Of a stretch of DNA of 64,000 bases, positions 23,156 to 34,998 are shown one piece after another. Location: NCBI GenBank assembly GCA_008477525.1, contig SPDT01000013.1, positions 977,501 to 1,041,500 on the forward strand, written 5' to 3'. Numbering within the stretch: the first letter of the stretch is position 1; the number at the start of each line of letters is the position of its first letter. The DNA is from Hypomyces perniciosus (lineage: Eukaryota; Ascomycota; Sordariomycetes; Hypocreales; Hypocreaceae). The notes beneath the pieces were generated by a model. The model ran no database searches. It saw nothing but the letters and a program-made list of their open reading frames with translations, and was not told the origin of the DNA. The translations under genes were made by a program, and so were the position numbers.

Positions 23156-23673
23156 GATGAAGTCAATGCATCCTTCATGTCACTTCTTCAAGTGCTCTGC
23201 ATTCATGATCCGGTGATTTCCGGCAGAGTTCGATGGTCTCCACATCGCAAGAGCTTTGGAGTCTGGCGGCCCGAGGATGACTGATGACTGCTTGCAGCTT
23301 CTGCAACCGGATAAGCTGGAGGAGAAGTGCCTGAGTCTCGTGGTTATTGACGTCAAGGCCAGACGGCACGACCGTCACACTGCTGATGGTATTCAAATGC
23401 AGGAGGGTGCCGAGATGGCGGCTTGGATATCTAGCCAGCCCAACCCGGGAATGCTGCCTCAATTACTAGGCGATTGTATGCACAAGTACATCACTTTATT
23501 TTAAGTTCACTAGCATGGGAACTCAGTTGTGAGCATCGAGCGGACCTCTTGGAGTGTTACACGTGCCACCTTTTTGTAGGCTGCTAACATATATGAAGGA
23601 GAGTGCTTTTATCGCAAGAGTTTGATGAGATATACGTCACCATTGGCGGGTATGATGACAGATACATTGAATG
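23156..23673 (+). pseudogene. Decayed PD-(D/E)XK nuclease-superfamily gene (fungal type)
   Basis: Pieces in order are DEVNASFMSLLQVL, GRVRWSPHRKSFGVWR (followed by two TGA codons), then in a shifted frame LVVIDVKARRHDRHTADG, IQMQEGAEMAAWI, and after a gap LSQEFDEIYVTIGGYDDRYIE. This matches the layout of lineage-expanded fungal PD-(D/E)XK proteins: a helix, 'SxHRxxF', the catalytic E/D-x-K strand (here DVK), then 'QExAxMAAWI' and 'SQxxxEIYLxIxxYxxxYxxY'. Stops and frame changes mark it as dead. The family call rests on pattern recognition. Confidence 0.5.
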
Positions 23674-26600
23674 AAGCACAGGCGAGAGGCTCACGATCCT
23701 AAACTAAGCTGAACCATCCTCTCCTACTATAAACCCGCCGTCTTCCACGCCCTCACAGCAACCGTCTGGCAACAGCACAAAACTAGCCCTTCATCAACGG
23801 ACCCCAGCCTATTGGTTCTGCACATAATGTGGGAGGTTTGCGTGATAACAAGGCCCCAAGTCCTGACCCGGAAGATGCAGGTCCCAGATGCGCCAAGCAG
23901 GAGCAGGGGTCCTAGGAGCTGTGGAAACGTGGAATATTATTTTCGGACGACTTTCCTAACCATGTATCAATATCGGGCGTTCATGGTCACTCAAAGGGAA
24001 GATACATTGAATCTTGTGGTGCTGCTAGTGTTGCTGAAGCGGCAGCTTTGTGTCTCGCATCAACATTTGATGGCGACTACCTAAATTACGGATTGAAGGG
24101 AAAGCTATAAGTATACAGAAAAGGATTATGCACCATATATGTATTGAGATCGTGATGAATGGAATTTTAGTGTTTGATTAAGTTTATTGACCATTGTCTG
24201 CTGGGCAGGTCCTCATTAGTCACACTACCTGATGCCTACCGACCGACTTCTTAGCTCGCACATTGCCTGCTCGGGACCAGTCGGTCCTTGTATGGATGTG
24301 ATTCAAGTCGGCCATTTTGCGGGCCACGGGAAGAAAACAGTTGGCTGAGCGGAACCAAAGAATTTTCCAGTCTGCTACGCTGTAATAGCCTGACTCTAGC
24401 AAGACGACCGTGATCCATCACCAGGACGCATACCACCCGCTATACATCTCCACGGCCAGATTGTAATGGCTCGTCCCTTACTCGTGCACGACATCATGTT
24501 TAAAGGCTTTCAGGGCAGAGTAGAGACGACATCCCTCACTTTTTTTGGAGAATGCGGAAGCCCGTCAGATACGGATGTTTGTGAAAGCAGAAGTGTAGGC
24601 GTCGCGGAACACGGTTGTAGTCAGTCTGAACACATCACAATACGAGTAATAAGGCATTCTAGGCACCTGAATTTTCACTCAATTGCACCATCCTGTGTGT
24701 GTCTGCTGCCTTTTTGATCCTCCCATTCGAATTGGTGTCCCATCCAGCCATTTTATCGTGGAAAGAGAACGCCGCGCGTTCTGTTCCGCCTCACATAAGA
24801 TCTCTGACTCCGATTTCTAATCATTGCAACAACTAGATCGACGTTATCCGACAGTAGGTCGACCTTTCCATCACTAGTACGGACTGCAAGAATGCCGACA
24901 TATTTACAGAACATGGAGGCATCAATGAATTATGCTGTGGTTTCTTCGAACTTGGGCATCAAAATGAGGCAATGCGCGACGAAGCCAAAGCATAAAATCG
25001 GCTGTTGAACTCCATGATGGCACACGCCCTGGTGCTGGTGAGGCCACCATTCTTTGGAGCAAAAAAGACAGAAATGTACATTATACTGATTGAAAAGTGA
25101 AGTGATTAAAATTTGCCGTGCTTCCTGGACAAAATGCATATAGTCATGTGTTTACTAGGAAGGCCTTTGATGTAATTGAGAACATAATTCTAGGATTGCA
25201 AGCACGTTAGTCAATAGTGATAATACTGGCAATGATATTAGCAATAAGTGTCTCTGGCGAGTATTTCGCTTGGAGTGGGGATTGAATTGAGCTGCTTTGT
25301 CGATATTTGGATTTTGGCAATGGAAGTTGGTATCGGGCTCATCAATGACACCTAGACTACAATTGGCGTTGGCAGAGATATATTTCGTCAGTAAATGTGA
25401 AAGCAACTCACGGGAAGCAATCAAAGGGGCTAGATGATAGGTTCTGTTGAGTGAAAATACCGTCGTGGACAGTGTTTCCAATCTCTATCGTACGTCAGCA
25501 ATTAACTATTGAAGTGATACTCATCTAGCCTACCTATGCTGTGCTGTGCACAGAGCTGAACGGCTCCTTTAAGACTACCGCCTTCAATATTGCGGAACTG
25601 CTGCCTGAATGTGTTGATTGTGCATCCGACAAGCTCAATGAGTATCAATATAACGGTAACTACCCTGATGACAATGGAAGAAGCGATATTGTCCGCATTG
25701 ATTTGCTTAGAATATGGTTCAGTTGTATTTATGTAATGGAGATGCAGGATAATATGACGATTGTAGGCTAGAATTGGATCCTCGTGCTTTGTACTCTGTA
25801 TACTTTAGGAGGTTGCGGACTGTACGCCGTATTGGATGTCTATAGAAATTTTCTTGCAAAATGGGGGTTTGCTTTGCCTAAATCCACTAAAATCTTTTTC
25901 GGTCAGCACTTAACTATTGTTTTAGGAGTTTTGAAGTTTATCTTGAATGGAGTCTGGGACTGTTGCAAAGGCAGCGATAAAGTGGGCCCAGGTTTAATCC
26001 AGCTTATGATTTTCCATTTTGGCTCTTTATATAGAGTAGAGCGCAAACTCTAATCTTATTAATATGCTAAGACCATCGCATCAGCACTAAGTATGGCATT
26101 GAAATTTTTACTATTAATAATCTTAGGTAAGACCTGATTATAGTGCTTATCTCTTTGAGATGCTGTTGCTGTGATTGAAGGCAGTTGTTTTAATGCGCTC
26201 TTACTCAGATACAAATCCTTGGGACGTTTATGAATGGTGAAACTTCGTTGATGCAATTAGTCGCGCGTGCCCCAAGGTTCATAGGAACTAAGCAATGCGA
26301 TATTTGATGTTTTATGTCCTTTGCCCTGTTGTGCGTATGCTGGGAAGTGCTTAAAGCATGGAGAAAGTCCCATGACTTCCCCGTTACATGGTATGACTTC
26401 TGTCGGCATGGCTGCGACTTAAACAACCTGAATGGATGCCAGCTGAAGAACTAAACGGAAGGCCAAAAAGGCATAAAAGCTCCTAGCAATAGGAGTAAGC
26501 TGTGCTTATAGTGAAATGACGTCTTTATGTAACCAGGAATCAACATGTTATGATAACGAAATAATTTACCAGCTATTTGTATAGTTGATCTGGTTTCGTT

Positions 26601-27311
26601 ATGATGAAATGATTCGTTTTTGTTAGTGACTACTAATTACTCGACTAGGTCTTGTCGATGGACTCTCTTTCTCATGTTTCCATTGCACAGGTTCACCGAA
26701 GAAATCGATGAAGTGTCCATGCGAATAGTTTCAGAGTTTGGCATCATTTGTGACAGCTACGATTTCTTCTTGGCTATATGATGGGTTTTGTCAACGTGGG
26801 CTTATAGTACTCGTTGGTGCGAAGTCTTTTACTTGATTTACGAAGGACCCCACCAAAGGGTCATAGCATTATTACTAGTGTCTTGAGTAGTAATAGGTTA
26901 TAAGCCTTTATTCCTTCAACGTTCTGATATGCGTTTTACTCCACTTTGCAAGCTGTGTATTAGAAATCCCTGTTGGTATGGGGCCTGCCGGGACCACTTA
27001 CCCCGGGGACCTCGTATTTTATTGTCCTTTGAGTTTGTAATAGCATTTGTTATGATGACTTAATAGAAGTGTGGAGGAGCATATGTGTACTTTTCCCCCT
27101 ATTCCTAGTGCGGTGTACCCAATTTCCCCACTGGTGCAGCTCGTATTTTGATAGGACCAATTTTAGGATAGTACCACCAAGCTGTATGTAGGTGCTGACG
27201 GACTGCTGTCGAAAAGGAGAAGATTCAATCTAGCAGGAATTCGAATCGTGAGAGCATGACCATTTGGATGACTTGCACATTTGTACTGTATTAATGAAGC
27301 CTATTTCTCAT
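23674..27311. other. Long gene-poor region
   Basis: 3.6 kb with only short frames, none with a domain I can name. A minus-strand frame at 25155-25481 ends in a hydrophobic stretch, but there is no supporting context. Probably decayed sequence. Confidence 0.45.
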
Positions 27312-30300
27312 CTAGCTGATAATTACCCATTCAGCCACTGTTGCGCCAGTCCCATTCTTCATCTGTATGTCTACAGGGTCAAGTGCTTGATTACCAATGA
27401 TGAGTAATGAGGCATATCGAGGAACCGGCACAGGCGTTACGAGGGTCACATTTGTCGTGTTCCCAATGGGGATGACAATGGCATCAAGATTAGTGCTTGC
27501 TGCGATGTAAGGGTCAGACTGCCTAATATTGGACAAGGATGTTACAACATCATAGTCTGAACTTTTATTCGTGGACATATAAGCGGCAGCCGGGTCGTGA
27601 AGCGTCTTGTTATGGAAGATAACTGTGGCATTGATCGGAGGGGCCTGGGCCCAGTTGAAGTGGAAGCCCGTGACCAAAGCGCCCACGTCTTTTTCAGCAA
27701 GAGTGACTGTAACGGCGCTCATATTCGCCGCAAAAGCAGGCTGCCATTTTGTAGATGTTGCACCGTCTACTGCTGCAATAGGGAATTGCCCAGGCACGGT
27801 TTTTTCGGACGATTGTGCTGGCCGGCACTGCACGAGGTTACCAGGAGCCGTGTTCTGGGAGCCGATCTGTCGGTTTGGAACGACGACAGAGCCAGTAACT
27901 GGAAGCTGGTAAACAGTTGCGTTGCTTTGCGTTCCATAGCGAATAGTGATGGACTCGTTAGCGAATCGTTGATCCGCGACATCAAGAGGTGCGGTGTTTG
28001 ATGCCCGACTCAAAATTGTATGAGTGTAATTGGACCAAGCTGAAATAGGCCAGCCGCGCCAGTAGAAAGTTCGGTACTTCAAGTAGGGGATCTGCGGCGG
28101 CAAGTTTGGCTCGATATGAAGGTAGTCGTCGGGAAGCAGACGCAGTCCAAGGTAGCCAAAGAGAACGACCTGGTTGGCACCACCGTGGCCGGTGAGGAAG
28201 GGGTACGCCGGATGTGTGCCTCCATTGATAGTAGCATTGTCAACTAGTTGCTCGGATAACTGATAGAATGGCGCGCGTGCGTACGGCTTGTACGAATATT
28301 GAGCGTATGTGTATGCCGAGCAACCAGAGGGAGACATCTCATTGGCAACGATGGAGAAGAACGCCCAGGTCATGGCAGGTCCGTCCGACGACTGCTTATT
28401 TGCATACTGGTTCATTGCGTCAGTAAAATTCGGCTCATCGAGGAATAGTTCAACGAGATACTCACGTAGTCCAGGTCATTGAGTGAATCCTGGGCACTGT
28501 AGTTGGTGGTGTATGATAGTGGATAAGTGTTCAAAATCACGTCCGCCTGCTTGACCACGGCGCTACCGTTCATTGTTGTGAACTCAAGTGTCACACCCAT
28601 TTTCACGGATAACTAGCACGTTGGAGGCCATTTCAGCCCAGGTTTGATTCTCCTCTAAGCCGAATTGCTGGCGAAAGGCGTTTGCGTGCAACAAGGTCTC
28701 CGCAATAAGCGGCATTGTGAAGCCGCCAGCGTCGACATGATTTGCATATTCGTCCTAAGTTTGTTAGTTGTGCAGTGATGAAATCGTAGGTCATTCGGCT
28801 TACGGGATCAGTCATGTTGGTCAACGTCCAGGAAGACCCATTGGGCTTGAGCAAGCTTGCATAGAGTTCGGCGATCGAATTGTACACAGGAAAGAGGTTC
28901 TCTTTGAAGAACTGTGTGTCACCACTCGCCACCCATTGGTTGATCATGGACAGCCCAATGTCTCCGTTCAAATGGTACTCATAATCCCAGCAAGGGCCAA
29001 CAGCAGTGCAATTGCCGAAGCGACCACTGGTCCACGGGAATACAGCAGCTGATTCAGAGAAATGAGTGCCGTTTTGGGAGCTGGTGAAGGCAGTCTTGAT
29101 GTTTTCCTTAGCTTGAGCATATTTCGCCAGACGATAGTTGGTGATTCGCTGTGCTGACTCCGGGTGAGACGCAACCAGGCCAGGTTGCATCCAGAGGTCG
29201 GCGTCCCAGAATATTTGTCCTGAATATGAGTCTGACGTCAAGCCACCGACAGAGATGCTGTCAACATTGACAGAAGCGCCATTGGTCTTGTTGATGGCAT
29301 TTCTTCCCACTGTATTCTGCAGAAGATAGTATGTGTTCGTGACCGCGATGATGGCGGAGTCGATAATATATTGATCTGCAGGAAGAGTACCATTCTCGGG
29401 GAAGGCATAATGATCGACCGAGTCCTCAGGCATAACGGTTGCCCATTCTGTTACGTGGGACCGAAGTGACTTAGCATACCCGTTGGTTAATGCAGCGAGT
29501 GCAGCTTCTCTGGCAATTTGCTTCGGTTCCGCGAAGGCATCCGAGGAGGCAGCCCCAACATACTTGGTGACTCGCACTGCACGTCCAGCGGAGAACTTCA
29601 CAGGGACGGCCTGCGCAATTGATGAGTCGTTGGCATTCACGTAGGGCTTCCCACAAACGAGCCGTCGAGCGGATAAATCCACACCTTGAGAGGCTGTCAG
29701 GTTGGCGAAGACGTAGGCTGTGACATTCGAGACGCCAATTGGACTGACAGCTGAGAAGATTGCGCCGTCTTCCTGGCCAGACTCGACAAAAGCTGTGCGC
29801 ACGGCGGAGTATCCGTCCAGCACGTTGATAATTGTCGCATTGGAATCCGTAGTCGGCACGATTTCCATATCCACCACGGCCTGGTTGACGTACAGCTTGT
29901 TGGCGAAGATGCGGTACCTGATCTTATAAGAGCCTTTTTTGGCAGCTGGTGTCCATTTGTATGACCAGCTCAGAACACCAGCTTTGAAGTCATAAGCTGA
30001 TCTGAAGTGGGAGATGGTCCGATTATCTACCGTCGCATCCAGGTAATTGCCGTCTCCAAGGTCCAGTATGAGTCCACCCCAGTGTGGGATCCCACTGATG
30101 ATACTTTCGTAACCATACTGCGACAGCCATGGGAAGTTGGTTCCATTGGTTGTTGGCTGAGCGTCGAAGAAGCCTGCAATGGTTGCGAAGGATTGACGCC
30201 TTGAATACAAGGGCCAACCGTTGATCACATCACCAAGCTCGGCATCGTCAAGCTCAAAGAAAGGTCCTACGCTGGCAACATTTATGCCCAGATAGCCATT

Positions 30301-30597
30301 GGCCACAGAACCGCGGGACTGAAAGCGTCCCTGTTCCAGCTTGGTCGTAGAAAGAAGCCAATTGGCCTCATCCCACGTTACCCCAGGAAACTCCGTTTCA
30401 TACACATTATTGCTAGAATTGGCCCCAGAATGAGGCCCGGCATGCCTGCCCATACACTTAGCAATGCGATCCTCAATATTGGCGCCATGGGCCAAACTGA
30501 GGAGTTGCAACAGGAGTGCCAGTGACTGGTTGACAATCGTTAGGCTTCGCCTTCTCTAGGCTGGAGAACGAGGGGGAGGGCTCACTTTAGACCGCAT
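27312..30597 (-). CDS. treA: Secreted acid trehalase (GH65), with one-base frameshift
   Basis: Exons 30597-30586, 30525-28804, 28754-28466 and 28406-27312 join in phase except for one extra base in exon 3. A corrected protein would have about 1038 residues, like Aspergillus acid trehalases. The tiny first exon (MRSK) splices onto SLALLLQLLSLAHGA to make a signal peptide. Then come the GH65 N-terminal domain (FPGVTWDEANWLLS, GNGYLG-type NGYLGINVASVG), the barrel motif FWDADLWMQPG and HVDAGGFTMPLIAET. The C-terminal block is GHGGANQVVLFGYLGLR ... YRTFYWRGWPISAWSNYTH. It hydrolyses external trehalose to glucose and carries many N-glycosylation sites. Exon 3 is 289 nt where 288 would keep phase. 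The break is at a GGG run (plus 28596-28598), between VIREN and VTLEFTTMNG. Either a sequencing error or a truncating lesion. The divergent-side neighbour is a disaccharide-type permease. Confidence 0.9.
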
Positions 30598-31730
30598 TTT
30601 GCAGCCTTGTAGTCGTCTTGGCACGAGAAAGATGGGCTAATTGATATATCTTGGGATCTTCAAGGCACAACACATGAACCATTTCGCGCAGTTTTCCAAT
30701 TCCTCGAGTGAATAGAAGTCCAATTTGCGACGGACGTGATGAAGAGGACGAACAAGGGGGCTGGCTATACACAGAATTTATATGCGAATCAGCGAAAAGC
30801 CGACACGGACATCCACATCCTGTCCTGTCTCCCAGATCCACCTATGGAAATAACCCAAAGCGCTATAAATGAGTCTCCGCAGCTCAGCAGGGAAACTTGA
30901 GGCCGATCGGTAAGCAACAACGAGTCGTAGTAGTCTTAGTACGGAGTATTAAATGCTAATTAGTACCCATGCACCCATGCACTAAGCTGGTGGAGCTATG
31001 ACATCGTGGCAAAGCCACACAGAGAACTGGGGAGCGTTTTGGTGTTGTCCTTCCCCAGTTCTCCCCAGTATAACTAAGCTAAAAGTTTACGGAAATGACT
31101 GTTAAAAGCTTGAAAGATCGTCGCTGATGACGTGTTTGCCCTGTTTCGGATTTTCCATCTCCTGCCGGTCTCCCATAACAGTTCACCCCACAAGCCACTC
31201 CGTCCTCGTATGTAAATAGTGCCTGGATGACGACACTATGCCTACTTGATACTGACGGTATGACCTGCACTCTTTATTTTTGTTACGCAAGGAAACCTAA
31301 GATAATAGAGAAACCCAACTGTGAGCCTTCATTAGGGTAGACTATCAGATTGAAGGGAGTTGGTACGTAGAAGGGCAACAAAAAAGCCGTATTTTACGAG
31401 GTTTTTACATCAGTAGGACCAGGTTTACACTTCAGATCAAGTCTTTGACCGCCACTAAGAGTAATGATGCGAAGCGACATGACCACCGTCAGACGCCCTC
31501 TCAACTAATTATATGTATATGTCTTAACATGCCTCGACTGATCGATCCAATAAAGACGGAGGGGTGGCTCTTAAGAGGTTTACCTTGCACAAGAAGGATG
31601 CATCACAGGGCACTTCGGCCTTTTATCGGCCTGATTGAGAACCAGAACGCGCGTAGTTGAGAGAACAAGAAGTTTAGCCCAACTCAACTATCTCTTGCTA
31701 ACAAAGCGTCAGTGCTAGTGTATGCATTAA
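30598..31730. other. Intergenic region between acid trehalase and permease
   Basis: Trehalase promoter side. No gene recognised. Microrepeat TACGGAGTA at about 30945. Confidence 0.45.
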
Positions 31731-33407
31731 TTACACTCGGAGATCCTCATCTGTGTCGTCGAACTTATAGGAGCTGAACTTCCTAGCAGGCACACCCTTC
31801 TCAAACATAATATCCAACTCTTCATAAGTCCTGTCCTTGGTTTCAGGCTAAAATCACGAACTATTAGCTTAGTCTCCAATATCCGAGGTTTGCGATATAC
31901 TCACCAATCTAAAAATACACCAGATGAGAGAAAAGATGGAGATGCCACCATACAAGAACTCAATCTTCGCTCCGATGCCCGCCGCACCGGGGTTAAGCAG
32001 ATATGGTCCGATGACCGACGTTACTAGTCCTGTGAGTGCACTGAATATTGTGGCAATAGCAATCGTCTTCGATCTCAGTTTCGTGGATGGTGTCTCGCAG
32101 ACAACAACATAGGTGAGTGGACCGAGTGTCATCTGCCAGACGAACTGCAGCACTATGAGTAGGGTAGCCTGTGCCCAACGATAGCTGGGGTTGGTCTGAT
32201 AGTCTTGTGCGAAGCACAATAAGGCGACAGTGAAGAGGACAGCGACCATGAAACCGAGGCCAACAATATACGCAGGGCGGCGACCAAGGTAGATGAGCGG
32301 AATGGCGGAGAGGAGAGTACCAAGAAAGCCAACTCCATTAAGGCCAACTCCCATATCGAAAGATTGCACGCTGTTAAGGCCGATCTGCTCAAAGAAATAA
32401 GTCGCAAAGCCGACAGGGTTGCCGTTGAAGTTCTGGATGACGAACAGCAAGATGCAAATCTCTAAGCGACGCCTGTTTGACCCCTTCCAGCAATCGGTAT
32501 AACTTGAGCCGACTTCCAGCTCCCGTTCCAACATATCGGTTTTTATCATCATGGCAAGCGTTTCCTTTGTGTTGATGCCGGAGTTACTTTGCACGAGTTT
32601 CTTGAGGGAGCGCTCCGCTTCCTCCATCTTGTTGTGCCGAATGAGCCACCATGGCGACTCTGGCGCAAAGTACAAACCTGAGAGCAGCAAGACAGGCCAA
32701 ATCCACTGCAACGCGAAAGGAATGCGATATGCCCACTCATCGAGGCGGGTGATGAAGCCACGGGTTACACCAGTTTGAATGAACTGCCCCATTACATAGC
32801 ACAGGTTGATGTAGCCTGTGAGGAAACCACGGAGGCTCAAAGGCAACACCTCGGATGCGTATGTTGCCGCAAGGACGTGGTAGCTGCCCCAAACGATACC
32901 ACTGAGGTACGAACTTGCTGTCAAGACACCAATCGAATTGGCGAAGAATTGCATGAAGGTCAAAATGGCGGTCATTACAAGGGAGACGGCCAATGTCCAT
33001 TTGCGGCCGAACTTCTCCAGAGGATACGCGACGAGGTATGCACCGATAATCTGGCCAACTAAACTGCCCATGCTCATGCCGACTTGCCACTGCGGTGGGA
33101 TTTGGTAGCCTCCGTGGTCTGCGCCATAGTCAAAACCGAAATGCTGCTGGAAGGCGGGCAGCGCGAAGAAGTTGCCGCTGATCTCGATGTCATAAGCGCG
33201 CATAATGATGCTGAGAGATATGAACATTGACCAAAAAACGCCTTTACGGTAGAGCTTCAAAGCCTCCCAGGTGCCCAGCCGGTGCTCCTGGGCAGTACCC
33301 CGACTAGCCATTGCGGCATTGACCTCGCCGAGCTTGTCGGTGGCTTCTGACTGATACTCGGCCATGTTGCTCGTGACATTTTCGAGCGTGGTTGTTTCCT
33401 TCTCCAT
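31731..33407 (-). CDS. MFS sugar permease, maltose/alpha-glucoside type
   Basis: Exons 33407-31905 and 31847-31731 (57-bp intron) give 539 residues with about 12 membrane helices. Sugar-porter signatures are KFGRKW (loop 2-3), the loop-6 PESPWWLIRHNKMEEAERSL, LGRRP (loop 8-9), and PETKDRTYEELD at the end, which appears only after splicing. The segment NFNGNPVGFATYFFEQ in TM7 is typical of fungal MAL-type alpha-glucoside:H+ symporters, so maltose, trehalose or a related disaccharide is likely. Plasma membrane. It sits between acid trehalase and a GH95 fucosidase, fitting sugar scavenging. A TATA box is about 110 bp upstream. Confidence 0.92.
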
Positions 33408-33511
33408 GATGGTGGATGTTGATGGTTGTGGGTATCAGGAGAGACCTGGGTGTTGATGTCCGGTAAGGTCATCAGCCATTTTCCAGAACGACTGGTAGGT
33501 GTTGATGCCAT

Positions 33512-33524
33512 CATATTTATATAT
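33512..33524 (-). promoter_or_regulatory. TATA box of the sugar permease gene
   Basis: ATATATAAATA on the minus strand, about 110 bp before the ATG. Confidence 0.6.
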
Positions 33525-34998
33525 CCATGGATATGGCACTATTGCCTAGCATCCCGAACAAAAGGGGCAAGGTGGGGGATTCCATGGGGAAATCTGACAG
33601 CTCTACGGAGTAGAGGCTAGCAAGATCCTGGGGAAGCGGCAATAGCCACCTGCGGTTAGAGTCTTGACTGCCTGGAGACGCGGGGAGAGAAATTCCTAGG
33701 GTCTAGTGACACTTCTGTTGTCGCGGCGGCTACTATTGACATGTCAGGGTGTAGATTGTTGCCACTAGTGGTCTGGAATCATTGGTGTTGTCAGAGAAAA
33801 CGCTTTCACAGGTGCCACATCGTATTGGAGATGTTAGTCCGCGCTCAAAGTTCGGGTTTTCACTGGTTCGTAGCATTTCCAGATATTTGTCCGATCTTTT
33901 CTCCGCGCCTTTGTCCATCCGTCCAACGCGTTCTTCATGAAGCGAGTCACACCACATGGTCGCCGCTGCATTGTATCGTGGACTGATTGAGGCACTAAGT
34001 ATCTCATGCCTTTCTTCTAAAGGCTAACTCGAATTGCGTTGTGTTTGGATCCAATTGTTTCGGATGCATTTATATTGGCCGACGGCAACGACGGGGTGAT
34101 CCGTAATTACTAGCTAAGATCAAGTCCCTTTGTCGACATGACTCTTCCGAAACTAGCAGAACACTCAAATTCTTTCAGGGCTTTGAGGGTATTCGAGCAA
34201 TTCTGGGAACAGTTATTACCCTGCAAACTTCAGAAGGCCTATGATATCTTATCCATGGGTGTTTTATGTCGGCTTGTACTATGATCAAGTGGGGATTGTT
34301 GTGGCAGCGAAAAAAACCTCTGCTACTTATTTCTTCTCTGCCATTACAGAACTTCCTTCCTTCGGGTAATAAGCCCTTAAAATCCGAATTCAGTTACTGT
34401 TCATCAGTAGACTGCAATTCCATTCAATCTTCCTAAACGAGGGGAATTTCTCGGCTCGATATCCGGACTCACTTAAATCTCCAAGCCTTGATCCATTCCA
34501 TTCCAGACTACTTCGTACTCCGTATTGCCTTGTATTAATATGAGTTCCCCTGCTATTGAAACCCCGCCCGCTAATCTGCCGTCGGGATATATCTACCGTC
34601 GGCCCATTCGGAAAAAGGATCTTCAAGTGATGCAGAGAAACAAATTGGTTGCGAAATCCCAAGACAGTGACAGCATTCCCGTTGGGCCTTGAGCTCTTGG
34701 TGAAATCGTCAACGCTAGAAATATTTTCAACAGAAAACCAATCCTAGAGCGAGCCATTGGCGACTGGTCGAGAAGCGAAGACGCGAATGGCCGACAAGAA
34801 GGCAATCTAACTGGCACGTTCATTGGTCGAGGAAGAAGGCATAATTCACCCCAATCATCACGGCCTTCAAGCTCACATATTTGAGTAACGGTGGTGGTTC
34901 ACCAAATCGGCAGTACTACCAGCAGTTCAACCTCCAATTCACCACAGCCAGAAGAGAATACCTTCTTCGAATCGGCCCACAGATTGTTGCTTTACGAT
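33525..34998. other. Divergent intergenic region between permease and GH95
   Basis: No gene recognised. Microrepeats at 33603 (CTACGGAGTAG) and 34503-34515 (TACTTCGTACTCCGTA, the two motif variants fused). Confidence 0.5.

Noticed and set aside
25155..25481. Minus-strand frame with a hydrophobic end, possibly ankyrin-like
   Set aside because: No repeat periodicity or recognisable motif could be confirmed.
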